Counted from the first letter of the stretch, positions 24,977 through 38,265 are shown. The stretch is 64,000 bases of DNA from Sepiola atlantica (GCA_963556195.1 OY744528.1:60556661-60620660); one strand, 5' to 3'. Numbers and translations are program-made. The notes: generated by a model not told the origin, from the sequence alone.

Positions 24977-25357
24977 TATGGGTTAATTTGAAAATATTAT
25001 TTATAAATAATTATTAAAAGATTGCCCTAGATTAAGCACTTTAAGTAAGTTAACAACAAGCCGTCATTTATAGCGTAATTCAATACTTAATGCGCCGCCT
25101 ATTGAGTTCTCTTGACGGCATGCTGGTATGGCCGCTGAATTTGCAATTGAGACGTTAATTTACTCTCCCATTTCTACGGGAATGCGTGGTGGACACATCC
25201 GTACGAGCTCCGAATGCTGAGTCAAATATGACTTTTGTATTGGGGTTCGAACCGTGTGACCGGCAGGGATTGTCTCCTTCCATACTGATGATTGCATATT
25301 TGGCATGTAACACGAATATATGGGTTAATTTGAAAATATTTGTTGTAAAAAATTGTA
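24977..25357 (+). mobile_element. Second retrozyme-like unit, diverged
   Basis: A plus-strand monomer of 342 bp (24977-25318) begins TATGGGTTAATTTGAAAATA. Near its end it has a box B (GGTTCGAACC, 25244-25253) and a hammerhead-like fold, then the same TATGGGTTAATTTGAAAATA starts again at 25319. The second monomer is cut off by an (AT)n tract at about 25358. The architecture matches the minus-strand copy at 13998-14534 although the body sequence differs. Both inserts start at the predicted cleavage position. Confidence 0.6.
25280..25323 (+). ncRNA. Decayed hammerhead fold
   Basis: CCATA (stem I), CTGATGA (25285-25291), a stem II with three pairs TGC/GCA, then GTAA where GAAA is expected, CACGAATA, and TATGG pairing with CCATA over 5 bp. 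The A-to-T change in the core and the altered stem III should abolish activity. Confidence 0.55.
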
Positions 25358-25378
25358 TATATATATATATATATATAC
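25358..25378. repeat. Short (AT)n tract
   Basis: Ends the second retrozyme-like monomer. Confidence 0.9.
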
Positions 25379-25597
25379 ATTTTATTCGATTTGCTTTTAT
25401 TTCGTTAGTCGCTGATTATTTGAATTGGGCTCTGACGACCTTTTTACCAAAAATACGAGGTCAGCCTATCTCAATGAAACCATGGTAGTCTCTGATGTAT
25501 GTAACGTATAGTTTTTAAATCAATAATTTGTATATTAGCGCTCACATTTTTTTGCGATCGAGCTGTTTATTGATTTCTTTTCAACATACACCGAAGC

Positions 25598-26107
25598 AAA
25601 ATGATAAAAACACCTGGTGTATTTTACATAAATTTTAAAACACCTATAATAATTGAAAAAAAAATACAAAAATGTTGATTTAATTTTTTTATTCTTGTTA
25701 CTGTTGTTCTGAATTAATTGGTTCATTTTGTTTTTTATTGCAGATAGTGGATATTAGTAAGAAAAATTCAAATGACAGATCTATCAGATTTCCAAAGAGG
25801 AAAAATTGTTAGTACCCGTATGGCAGGGGCTACTATACCGAAAGTGGCTGAGATGGTGGCCGTATCGAGAGGAACTGTCTCGAAGATGATAACAACCTAT
25901 GAAAAAGAAGGGATAACACCCTTCTCTGAACAAACTTCAGGAAGTAAGCTGAAGATGCCTGAAAGAGATCATAGAGCTCCTGTAAGGATTCTGAAGAAAG
26001 AGCACAACACAACGGCACCCAAAATTACAGCAGAACTCAACAATCATCCAGTTTCAATAAAAACGGTTCGCTGTTGGCTGGATTTCAAGGTGTTTCAATT
26101 ATTTTGA

Positions 26108-26109
<2 letters not shown>
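25598..26109 (+). mobile_element. Internally deleted Tc1-like DNA transposon
   Basis: An N-terminal transposase fragment lies between two inverted end sequences. CAAAATGATAAAAACACCT at 25598-25615 is mirrored by AGGTGTTTCAATTATTTTG at about 26088-26106. About two thirds of the transposase, including the DDE catalytic region, is missing. The tract beyond the right end is (AT)n, which hides any TA duplication. Confidence 0.65.
25772..26107 (+). pseudogene. Tc1-like transposase, N-terminal HTH only
   Basis: The 111-codon frame begins MTDLSDFQRGKIVSTRMAG and includes TIPKVAEMVAVSRGTVSKMI, a paired-like helix-turn-helix DNA-binding unit. A second HTH follows (VRILKKEHNTTAPKITAELN, VSIKTVRCWL). 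Tc1/mariner-family transposases are usually near 340 residues. This one ends at residue 111, and its last residues come from the transposon's right end. It retains possible DNA-binding segments but no catalytic domain. The start ATG fits the usual beginning of this family. Confidence 0.85.

Positions 26110-26182
<73 letters not shown>
26110..26182. repeat. (AT)n microsatellite
   Basis: Directly at the right end of the Tc1-like remnant. Confidence 0.98.
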
Positions 26183-26185
<3 letters not shown>

Positions 26186-26274
26186 ATGATAATAATCCAG
26201 GTGAAAAATATCCACAGGGTGGTAATCCAGAGAATTTTAACCGGGTTTATAAAAAGTGCTCAATATCAAAATAG

Positions 26275-26546
26275 AGCTTTATATATGATAATTTTATTTA
26301 CACAGACATGTACAAAATCTGCGACACTGGCATGTCGATGTTATCGATCAACAGTTACTATAAACTGAGATCTCATCAGGCAGAGTTAGAATCCGATCTT
26401 AACCTCAGATCATATTTGATATATGATCTGAGGTTAAGATCGGATTCTAATACTGCCTGATGAGATCTCAGTTTATAGTAACTGTTGATCGATAACATCG
26501 ACATGCCAGTGTCACAGATTTTGTACATGTCTGTGTAAATAAAATT

Positions 26547-26556
<10 letters not shown>
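26275..26556. repeat. Long near-perfect hairpin (foldback element)
   Basis: Two ~130-bp arms are reverse complements with very few mismatches, centred near 26418 (GATCATATTTGATATATGATC). Each outer end reads ATATATGATAATTTTATTTA, and the right one runs into (AT)n. A single diverged arm exists at 454-596. No coding content; probably a non-autonomous foldback transposon. Confidence 0.85.
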
Positions 26557-26617
<61 letters not shown>

Positions 26618-26722
26618 GGTAAGTCGGCGTATGTATATCTGCGATATGTTGGATTTTTGGATTTAGTAAGTATCCTTGGGAATTTAAACTGCATTTTCTT
26701 TCTTTACTTAAAATGACTTAAA

Positions 26723-26793
<71 letters not shown>

Positions 26794-26813
26794 TGCAGAT
26801 TAGTAGTCCGAGG

Positions 26814-26882
<69 letters not shown>
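26557..26882. repeat. Cluster of three (AT)n tracts with repeat spacers
   Basis: AT tracts at 26557-26612, 26727-26790 and 26815-26882. The first spacer (26630-26726) shares TTGGATTTAG and GGGAATTTAAACTGCATTTT with 34303-34445 and 34946-35089. The second spacer (26791-26814) is the motif also found inverted at 7828-7857. Confidence 0.85.
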
Positions 26883-26883
<1 letters not shown>

Positions 26884-27431
26884 TAGTAGAATACCGGTCT
26901 AAATACAGGCAATAAATAAAATAGTTTAAAAATTGTATGTTTTTTTTCTTTAGAGAGGATGATACAGTTTCGGTGGCAGCTACCTAAATAATTAAGTTAA
27001 ACTCGGGGGCGGGGTGAGTTCGAGTAAGCGCCCCCTCGCTGAATGGTAAAGTTTACAAAAAGAGGTACCTATGTTACTCACTGTTTGCCGAGAATGTATA
27101 TTCTAAAATTCATAATAATCTGTTCATTAGTTTTGATGTCTACCATGTATAACAAAATATGTAAACATATATACATACCTAACTTTATATATATGACCCC
27201 GTTAAATGTTAAAATTTGCAAAATAAATAATGTTTTCATGTTACTCACCGTGTTGCCTAGAATATCTATTTCAAAATTAATAATGACCCGTTCAGTACCA
27301 TGTACATTAACAAAGAATTTTGTTCAAATATAACTCAATTTCAGAACATTTTAGCATGTATATTGTTTGATTAAAATGTACATGAAAAAAAAGCGTTAGG
27401 GAAACAAAATTTCATTAACTCACAGTATAAT
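26883..27431. repeat. Diverged ~170-bp tandem units
   Basis: Three loosely similar units start near 27045, 27210 and 27400. Each carries (G/C)TTACTCAC(T/C)GT or TTAACTCACAGT, then AGAAT(G/A)T(A/C)TATT, then TTCATAATAA or AATTAATAATG. Otherwise no gene is seen from 26883. Confidence 0.45.
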
Positions 27432-27896
27432 TCTATATATTAATACGATAGCGTGTGTGTTTGTGTGTCACGCTTATATCAAAAGCTGTGCGCATGCATG
27501 CCTCACCTATATTTGCAAAAGCATTCAAGTCATCAAATTGTCGTAATATTTCAAGTATTTCCCTTTGGCGCAACGGTTAGCGACGTAGGATTTCGACGTT
27601 AGTTTTCGACGTCGGTCCGACTGGCTTATAGTTCGATCCAAATCAACCTCTAAGATGTGTTTTCTACATCGAATGGGGGGGGGTAGGGAGGGAACGACCG
27701 GGAAGGATAGCGTGTGTGTTATTTTGTGTGTCACACTTACATAAAAAGCAACGACCTTACGAATCTTTGTATGCTACTCATGAATTGGAGCCAAATTTAA
27801 TTTAATCTAAAGCATTTACAAAGTAATGTATAGGTTAGGAACAAGATAATTAGTATTGAAAACATCATTTCGTGTAATTTACACGGGTCCCGCTAG
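27432..27896 (+). mobile_element. Candidate non-autonomous Helitron
   Basis: Starts TCTATATATTAATACGATAG plus CGTGTGTG and ends in a hairpin (GTGTAATTTACAC), GGGTCCCG and CTAG before a T. These fit Helitron ends (5' TC, 3' hairpin and CTRR). The 5' flanking base is T rather than the usual A. Inside, GATAGCGTGTGTG(T) recurs at 27447 and 27707. No Rep/helicase coding. Confidence 0.5.
27565..27642 (+). repeat. tRNA-like head inside the Helitron candidate
   Basis: TTGGCGCAACGGTTAGCG resembles box A of a tRNA (tRNA-Trp-like), and TAGTTCGATCC near 27630 resembles box B. The gap is longer than in a real tRNA and the acceptor stem is not evident. SINE-like, not a gene. Confidence 0.45.
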
Positions 27897-28120
27897 TATA
27901 TATAAATATATTTTAACGACTTTTATTCGCCTCTAACAGGCATTTCCACTGTGATCGGTGCGTTTTTCTTCAGGAGGGCTGCCTCGGCAAAAGCTGGGTA
28001 GCAAGATAAAAACGTTTTACTTCAATTATTTTAAGCTCTCAAACATTTCATTGTTTTTATAGCAGATTTGATCGTAAAATTGTATTCAAGAAATGTTGTT
28101 TCAAATCTTGTGACAAGGCT

Positions 28121-28122
<2 letters not shown>
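27897..28122. other. No gene seen
   Basis: 27920-28010 resembles the tail of a dispersed repeat but I could not assign it. Confidence 0.3.

Positions 28123-28182
<60 letters not shown>
28123..28182. repeat. (AT)n microsatellite
   Basis: Pure AT tract. Confidence 0.98.
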
Positions 28183-28189
<7 letters not shown>

Positions 28190-28490
28190 TAGATACTGTA
28201 TATTACATATTTCAGCAATGTACCGCGGTTTCATCCAAAAGGGCAGATTTAGACATCTTTAGTAAATCTCCGTGCCCAGTGAAATCATCGGCAAGCTGAA
28301 ACGATTGTAGTCACGCCCGACAAGGAATGGCGTCAACAATGACAGAAAACAGTGTATCTCTGAGGGGTCCCCGAAAAAATCCGGTGTGGGATAGTGATTA
28401 ACTAAGACTTAAGGGAGGTCGATGTTAGTTCATGTATGAAAGGCCTTCATTTTATTCCCTAGCAAGTTTTATTTATTTATTTATTGATGT
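28183..28490. other. No gene seen
   Basis: Unique-looking sequence, less AT-rich at 28200-28400. Confidence 0.4.
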
Positions 28491-28947
28491 GTTCTTTTTG
28501 TAATGTTATTGTTATACCTGAAAAAAATACGAAAGGGGCGGCTATATAGTTTGCCGTTTGGGTTTGTGAAATTAGTGTGCTTTTTTGTTATCGTTTTTGG
28601 GAATAAAATTATGTATCGGATTAATTGTTCGATATAGAGCTGACAGAGATGATTCAAATATGTTTTTATGGACTTAACGTGTTTGTTTATTTTTGTTTAT
28701 TGAATTGGTGTTTTCGTATTTTCTGTTCTTTTTGTAATGTTATTGTTATATCTAGTCTGAAAAAATACGAAAGGGGCAGCCATATAGTTTACCGTTTGGG
28801 TTTGTGGAATTACGGTGCTTTTTTGTTGTCGTTTTTGGGAATAAATTTATGTATCGGATTAATTGAAAAGGATGATGCAATAATGTTTTTATGGACTTAA
28901 CGTGTTTGTTTATTTTTGTTTATTGAATTGGTGTTTTCGTATTCTCT
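28491..28947. repeat. 234-bp tandem duplication
   Basis: 28491-28724 and 28725-28947 are direct copies. Both contain GTTCTTTTTGTAATGTTATT, AATACGAAAGGGGC, TATGTATCGGATTAATTG and GACTTAACGTGTTTG. A ~14-bp difference follows GGATTAATTG. Confidence 0.9.
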
Positions 28948-30009
28948 AGATCTTAATGGGAGGAAAGCGGTGTTTCGTTGATATGTCCCGTTTATAACCA
29001 GTAGTGTTGAAAACAAAAACGAAAAAGAACAAAAATTGTTATAAAGGGAATGATGGATGCTATCTGTTATTTCCGTTTGAGGGGTATAAGTCTAGTCTCT
29101 TTATTGATGGTGTGTTAATAATATCAATATTTATATTTATATGTATATTTAGTGTATTTCATTAAATTCCTTATCTTGTTATTTTATTCCACTCGTACCT
29201 ACGTCCATGCGCACCGGCAAATAAACCTATATACACACACGAGCATGGAACCACAAGCATGCCTATACACAACATCTGCACGCATATGCACATGCGTGCA
29301 CGTACACACATCTTCACTCACATGTACGGGGGTTTATTAATTTAATATTTTTTTATTATTCATTTTTTGTGTTTTTAATTTAATCTTTTATTTATTTTAT
29401 TAATATCATTTTATATTTTATATTTATCAATAATATGCTCCTATACAAATACACGCGCACTCACACCATGCATGTACACACATCCGGACGTATACATACG
29501 CCTGTACATTCATCTTCATTTATACAGGGGTGGGCGGGTGATTTGAGAATCTATTATATGGATTGTATGAAGCGGGGGTGGGTGGGGGTAGGGGTTAAGA
29601 AAACTTTCGTTCTGTGGTGTATCTGTATTCCCGTGATAGGAGGGTCACGTGGAGATGGGGTATCTGCTGATAAATGTATGTGGATGGGGTTAGTTTTAGT
29701 ATGGATGATGTGACTATCTGTGGTGAAAGGGTGGGGTTAGTGTAAGCAAATCCGAGGATTCCAAGTAGGAATCAAATGTAGGGTGAAGAGATAATGGTAA
29801 TTCAGACATCTTAAGTTGGGGAAAGTTTCGATTTTAGTAGATAGAGGTATTAAAATCAAAGGTGAACGTTCTTTGGCAGTAGAATGAATCACAACAAAAA
29901 CTTGTTTGAACAAATTGATGAGTTAATAAATATTGTATTTCATCCAATTTTGATTCTCATCACGTATCTTCGTATATATTTAATTTTTTTATCTTTTTGT
30001 TTTGTTCTG
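28948..30009. other. No gene recognised
   Basis: Includes G-rich and AC-rich patches (29215-29340, 29440-29720) with no recognised protein. Confidence 0.45.
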
Positions 30010-30960
30010 GAGATGCCAGACATTCACCCGCTATTTCAGAGATTCAAACCGAGATATCTTTTTAAAGTTTTAACCGTCCCTTTAAGCGCAATTGTCTGTA
30101 TCTTGGTTCACCGTGTATACTCGCCAAGAAGTTTTTAAACTTCTTTTTCAGGAGTCCGGTTGCTCCTATAAGTACTAGAATTATGATCTTCCTAAGATTC
30201 CAGTTTCTGTTCATGCTATACATAAGACTATTAGTATTTCGTTATCTTTACCCACTCAGCGTTGTTTAAGCCAGTATCATTAGGATCTCTGACTTCAACT
30301 AGGGTTGCTACTTTCTTCCTCTTGTCCCATATTACTATGCCAGGTTTAACAGATCCGTTTTCTGTAAAAATTGCATAGTAATGGTGGATGGTGTATGACT
30401 TATTACTAACAGTTCTTTCTGGTATATGTTCCCAGGAATTGCTGCTACACTGGATATTCAACTTTTTACAGATGGTCTAGTGAGGATACTTACACACTCC
30501 ATTTTGTCAGATTGTATAGTATCCGCTCCTCAGCAGAACCTTACAACTGGATGGCAGGTGGCTCACACTGTCAACTTCTATGTGGCAGAAACTACACTTA
30601 GTTTCGTTGTTGAAACTACTCATCTTCTTAAAATCATTAGTTATCCAGCTTTGATCTTAGGCAGCCATTACATCTTCTCCTGATCATAGTGGAGCGATCC
30701 ACTTTTGAGCCAGTCTTCAGAGCCTACCTAATCTACATATTCCTGGGATAGTTCACCCAGAAAATATTTGGCATATTGTGTGTTGGCCCATTCTTCCAGG
30801 TTTCTGCAACAGAAAGTATGGTGGCTTTTGGGGGCTATTTTCCTGGAAGGCTAGTCTAGTGTTTCTGTCTCATTTGTAAGACAGTCTTGTCCAAACTGTT
30901 CAGCCAGTTTTGTGATGGTAAGTGTTCTACTGGCTCTTGTTTCTTGATTTTGATGTACTA
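30010..30960 (-). pseudogene. RLE-LINE C-terminal half (second copy)
   Basis: Minus strand, in order: KLAEQFGQDCLTNETETLD (about 30935-30860) and LGELSQEYV, in the post-RT linker. The CCHC motif is KCSFCHIEVDSVSHLPSSC (C-x2-C-x8-H-x4-C, about 30600-30545). The restriction-like endonuclease block is VKPGIVIWDKRKKVATLVEV, where the expected PD...E has become PG...E, then a segment with ITKY. It ends with tail sequence homologous to 690-900. Frame changes and stops occur throughout. The copy retains the endonuclease block that the 0.7-3.1 kb copy lacks. The RT palm is absent here too. Confidence 0.78.
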
Positions 30961-31962
30961 TCATAAGGTATGATATCATATATGTATATATGTGTCTGTG
31001 TGTGGATAAGGTTAGGTATGTTATATATTTATATATGAGGATAAAATACACGATACATCATACAAAATTAATAATAAATATTAGACATCAATTAATAAAT
31101 ATTTCAAAATTTTAGTTTTCTTTGGAGGAGTTTAAAAGGTTTTAGGGGGCATGATATGGGTACAACATTCCATTTATAAATTAGGGTAGAAACACTATCC
31201 ATTATTAAATACAATGGCCACTTGCTGAGCATGAAAGAGGGGTGTTGTTCCCGTAAATGCACTAGATTTAGTACAAGTATTAGCACTTTTTAGTTCCTTA
31301 GCCCCTACACTTTTAATAAAGTTCACCCACTCACACCCATATCCTCGAGATTCTAAATATTAGTGTTGATCCTTAAAATGAGCTACTTTAATGAGCAGTA
31401 CTTTAAGCCTCTCATGTATTACTCCCTCATCTGCGAAATCAGCTTCATCCCGTCAAGTCTTTCCTTGCCAACATCTTTTTTATCATCCCATCTCGGATTG
31501 TCTCGCACCAATGTACCTATCAAAGACATGTAATTCCCTGTCCGTCCTAAACTCTAATAAGCTTCTATCTGTAATAGATTTAGCACGCCCCTAAGGTAAG
31601 GACAGTAGATAGTTTCCTTTTTTAAGATAACAACCCTAACTGATTACACATCTCTTACAGACCATGCTCCCTTTAATCCTGCACTAATAAGGACAATAAG
31701 ATCTAGTTATTTTACCCCTTAACCTTAATAAATGATCTCCCATTTCTGACTGGTTATGGTCTTCTGACTCTCACTGTAGCCAAGTACTCCTCGTTTCATT
31801 GACGTAGGCATTAAATACGCTTTTCCCCCAAGCATGCTATCTAATTGGTATACGTACTTAAGATCAATTGTAAGCCCTAACGTCTAGTATGTAAAGCCGC
31901 CTTAGACAGACTGATTGATCTATTGGTAGTTAATTAATTAACCTAACTAACATATTATTTCT
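30961..31962. other. No gene recognised
   Basis: Short open frames of 60-67 codons without motif; sequence is not low-complexity. Confidence 0.45.
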
Positions 31963-32080
31963 TTAATTGGCATGTTAAATGCTGGAAGTAAAATATAATT
32001 CCTTAATTGGCATGTTAAATGCTGGAAGTAACATATAATTCTCTGATTAGCATGTCATTTGCTGGAGCTAATATAAGAAC
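31963..32080. repeat. 40-bp minisatellite x3
   Basis: Units beginning TTAATTGGCATGTTAAATGC at 31963 and 32003, and a diverged TGATTAGCATGTCATTTGC at 32044. Confidence 0.88.
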
Positions 32081-32822
32081 TGGTTTCCTAATTTCTGGTG
32101 CTCAGATACATTAGAGACGACCATTATATCCTACTTTCATCCTAAAATTGTGAAAGTTTACCACGCTATTTCCCCTATAAATAAGTTGTTGAACCTCATA
32201 GTTAAGGACATTCGTCTTTCATTTTTTTGATTATTTTAACCGTAGCTGTTAACGGCAACTATTATTCACTCTGCCAAATCGAGCACCTCTCAGTTTTACT
32301 TAATGAAGGCGGCTTACTGAACTGCATGAATTGTCTAACTTCAAAGGTCACGTGAAGCTGAATGCCGATAGTCATCTCTCTCTACACTGGTTTCTGAAAA
32401 CGGTGTCTAATGGAAGGCATGGACATTGATGGCCTGGCAAGCTATCGTCTCTGGGACACTTCCAACTACTCGGAAACTTCATGAACGTTTTGAGGTAATG
32501 TATTTGCTTTCCTAAGAACTGTTTTACCTTTACGAAAATAAACTTCTTAGTCTCTGCGCCGGTTTACCACACAAAAAAATATTCTCTGGTGTGTAATTGC
32601 TCGTAACAAGCTATTATTTTATATAATTTGGGCCCTCTACTCGAAATTTTCCCTTTATTTTGAATTTAAATTGGACCCTACCTAAACAATAACAATAATA
32701 TAAATAATAATTTTTCATATCCATCTTAACTCGTTTCAAACTTATCTGTGTTTTTTTCTTGTTTGTATGCATATATGTCTTGGTATCTATGTGTGTATAT
32801 TTACACGTGTGTATGCACACAC

Positions 32823-32827
<5 letters not shown>
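32081..32827. other. No gene recognised
   Basis: 32210-32500 is less AT-rich and unique-looking, but I see no exon-like frame. Confidence 0.4.
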
Positions 32828-32882
<55 letters not shown>

Positions 32883-32910
32883 AAGTAAGTGTATATATAT
32901 ATATATATAT
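32828..32910. repeat. (AT)n tracts with GTGTGTAAG spacer
   Basis: AT tracts at 32828-32876 and about 32891-32910. Confidence 0.95.
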
Positions 32911-33353
32911 GTGTGTATTTATATTTGGGCATACGTGTATATTCATGTCTGTCAATATATATATATCTTAGTGCCTTTGAATATATTTTTGATAAAAGTC
33001 ACGTGCTTAACACATGTCTACACTTTGTAAAGTTTAGTTATGATTGTAAAAAGTGTTCTCAACTTTTAAAATATTTAAACCTGTTTAAAATTATTAACTC
33101 TTCAACTATTAACTCTGGTGTAATATTTCGGTATAATATTCAGAGTACTAAAAGTTAGTTTTGCCTACGATTTAAAGATGCTGAATGTCTCTACTTATTA
33201 TAATTATTTCTTTATTAGGGTATTCTCTTGAATTATATATTTTTTAAAAAATATTTTCAATAAACTTGAATTCAAAACCTATGAACTAACCTACTTATAT
33301 CTCTCATAGCTTACACTGTAACTTTCAGGTCTATTTTATTTCATTTAATAATG

Positions 33354-33355
<2 letters not shown>
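32911..33355. other. AT-rich DNA, no gene seen
   Basis: No motif recognised. Confidence 0.5.

Positions 33356-33426
<71 letters not shown>
33356..33426. repeat. (ATT)n microsatellite
   Basis: About 23 ATT units. Confidence 0.98.
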
Positions 33427-33699
33427 AATTCATTATAATAATTATCATTTTATTTTATTTACTTTATTTCAATTGTATTTGTATCGTCATTATATTTTAT
33501 CTTATCTTATTTTATTACATTTTATTTTTTAATTTTTTTAATTTTTATTAATTTTAATTTACTTTAATTTACTTTATTTATTGACATTACACATATCTTT
33601 ATTACAATCACAAGTAAATATATGCTCCCTCCGATCGCATATTTTTTATAGTTGTTTTATTTAATTGCTCAGTAAAATGTGTTTGATTTAAAAAAAACG

Positions 33700-34075
33700 A
33701 AACTCACCCACTCCTTTATTTTAATAAATAAAACACGAAATAATAAAAACAGTTATTAAACAAAATGTACTCTTTACGGCGTAAAATGTAAAACAAAAAA
33801 TCCTAAACTCACTTAAGGTCGTAAAAAGATGATGATATTTGAAGATTTTTAAATCGAAAAAAAAAGGTGTGCCTAAAATAAAATCAACAATTATAAAATA
33901 AAATACAGTGAACACGATTCTAAATTCAGTTATTTAATTGCTCAGTAAAATGTGTTTGTTTTTTTACCTAAAAAATAGTAATTTTTAAATCAATTTGTTT
34001 TTAATTACATAATTTGATTCAATAATTTTGTGCTTTAAAACATAATTGTTAATAAAGTTTTAAAGAAAAAAATTC
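33700..34075 (-). repeat. Solo unit of the ~375-bp repeat family
   Basis: Reverse-complement homologue of the units at 41234-42330. Shared words include AATAATAAAAACAG, TTTACGGCGTAAA, CTTAAGGTCGTAA and GTGAACACGA. Confidence 0.75.
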
Positions 34076-34196
34076 GAAACGTTGTAATAAAAAAATAAAA
34101 GTAAATATATAATTTTTGAGTGACTCGTACGATAAATCTCATAGAATGTGTTGTTTACATGTTATTAATCAAATAACGCGCCCCTGTCTTGTATCC

Positions 34197-34200
<4 letters not shown>

Positions 34201-34289
<89 letters not shown>
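34201..34289. repeat. (CT)n-(AT)n compound microsatellite
   Basis: CT tract 34201-34228 followed by AT to 34289. Confidence 0.98.
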
Positions 34290-34294
<5 letters not shown>

Positions 34295-34302
34295 CCCTCC
34301 TC

Positions 34303-35085
34303 TTTTTTTTTTTACTTATATTTTTCATTTATTAATTTTCCAACGAATGTTAAGTCTGCAATATCTTGGATTTAGTTGGTTTGTCTGGGAATTTAAACTG
34401 CATTTTACATTTTTTTTAATGACTCAAAGCTTCTTTAGACTATATATTGGGTATTTAGATCTGTATGGCTAGGTTTCCTTCCTCTTATCTAATTACTTGT
34501 CTGGTACCTAAGGTACTTAAGCTTTATGTTTTATTTATTTTTTAATGCAACTTTAATTCCTATATAATTTTATTGATAGCTACCATATTGCAGAATGGTT
34601 CTTGTTTAGATAGTATTATTATTATTTTTTATTATTGTTATAATTAAAATTATTTGATATGCAAATTACTATATCATACGGTAGTCTTAAGGGTAATATA
34701 TTATTATTATTATTTTATCATTATTATTATTTATTTATGTATATATTAGTGATATTTTAAGCTGAATTATTTCAACACTTGATTATTGGGGAAATGGTCG
34801 TATACCAGTACCATTGGAGATCCATGAATATTATAACTGTCCTGTTTTTAAATCTCCGAAACAGTTACATGGTAAACAGCTGATGATCCCCGTGTGAATA
34901 TTAGACGCTTACGGTCTCCTGTTTTTGTTTCACTCTTAGATAATTTTTTTTTTTTTTACTTATATTTTTTCATTTATTAATTTTCAACGAATGTTAAGTC
35001 TGCAATATCTTGGATTTAGCTGGATTGTCTGGGAATTTAAACTGCATTTTACATTTTTTTTTGTTTAATGACTCAAAGCTTCTTT

Positions 35086-35089
<4 letters not shown>
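34303..35089. repeat. Direct ~140-bp repeats 643 bp apart
   Basis: 34303-34445 recurs at 34946-35089 almost identically (AATGTTAAGTCTGCAATATC, GGGAATTTAAACTGCATTTT, GACTCAAAGCTTCTTTAGAC). The second copy runs into (AT)n; the first is followed by TATATATTGGG. A diverged copy is at 26630-26726. The 500 bp between them holds no gene. Could be short terminal repeats of a small element or a segmental duplication. Confidence 0.75.

Positions 35090-35162
<73 letters not shown>
35090..35162. repeat. (AT)n microsatellite followed by CT-rich DNA
   Basis: AT tract, then TCTCTCTTTCTCTC to about 35215. Confidence 0.97.
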
Positions 35163-35165
<3 letters not shown>

Positions 35166-35642
35166 CTATCTCTCTTTCTCTCTCTTTTTTCTCTCTCTTT
35201 TCTCTTGCTCTATCTATTTCTTACTCTCATTCTTTAAATATAACTTTCTGTGCGTTAGAAATAGGACGTTATACTTAATAATCAGAGAGCGAGTTTACAA
35301 AATGTTAGAGTGGACGTCGGCTGTTCCAACATATTTTATTACAATCTAATTTTATTACGTAACTCAATTATATAGATTAAAAACAATGTATTTAATGAAT
35401 TCTATTTATAATTTTTATTAAGATTATTATTATCGATAAAATATATTTTAAATACATCTGGAAATCGGAAAAAAACAATCATGAGTGTATATTTGCGAAT
35501 ATCAATTTATTAGAAGCTTTAAACAAATTAATTATGCAGATTTGAAAGACGCGTGATGTTTGGGGAAGTTTTGGAATGGCTATATATAGGAGTTGATAAA
35601 TAGATATATAGAACAAACATATACTAAACTACCGATGTCCAA
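35163..35642. other. No gene seen
   Basis: AT-rich after the CT-rich start. Confidence 0.45.
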
Positions 35643-35765
35643 AGGAGGAAGTAATGGTTGGGAGGATGGTCTCATGACAACAAAACAGATACTACACTCC
35701 ACCCAAAAAAGATGTAATGCATAGGAAGATGATCTCATGACGAACAAATAGATACTATATTACCC
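35643..35765 (-). repeat. Two tandem U2-like short repeats
   Basis: On the minus strand, GGAGTGTAGTATCTGTTTTG plus TTGTCATGAGACCATCC occurs once, and a diverged copy (ATATAGTATCTATTTGTTCG, TCATGAGATCATC) lies 63 bp away. AGTGTAGTATCTGTT is a U2 snRNA 5' string. Related sites are at 42885-42935 and 63624-63700. Confidence 0.55.

Positions 35766-38265
<2,500 letters not shown>

Noticed and set aside
27565..27642. Genuine tRNA gene
   Set aside because: The box A to box B distance is too long and no acceptor stem or anticodon arm can be folded.
34882..34910. CTGATGA as a possible hammerhead core
   Set aside because: No GAAA follows at the right distance and no stem II forms.
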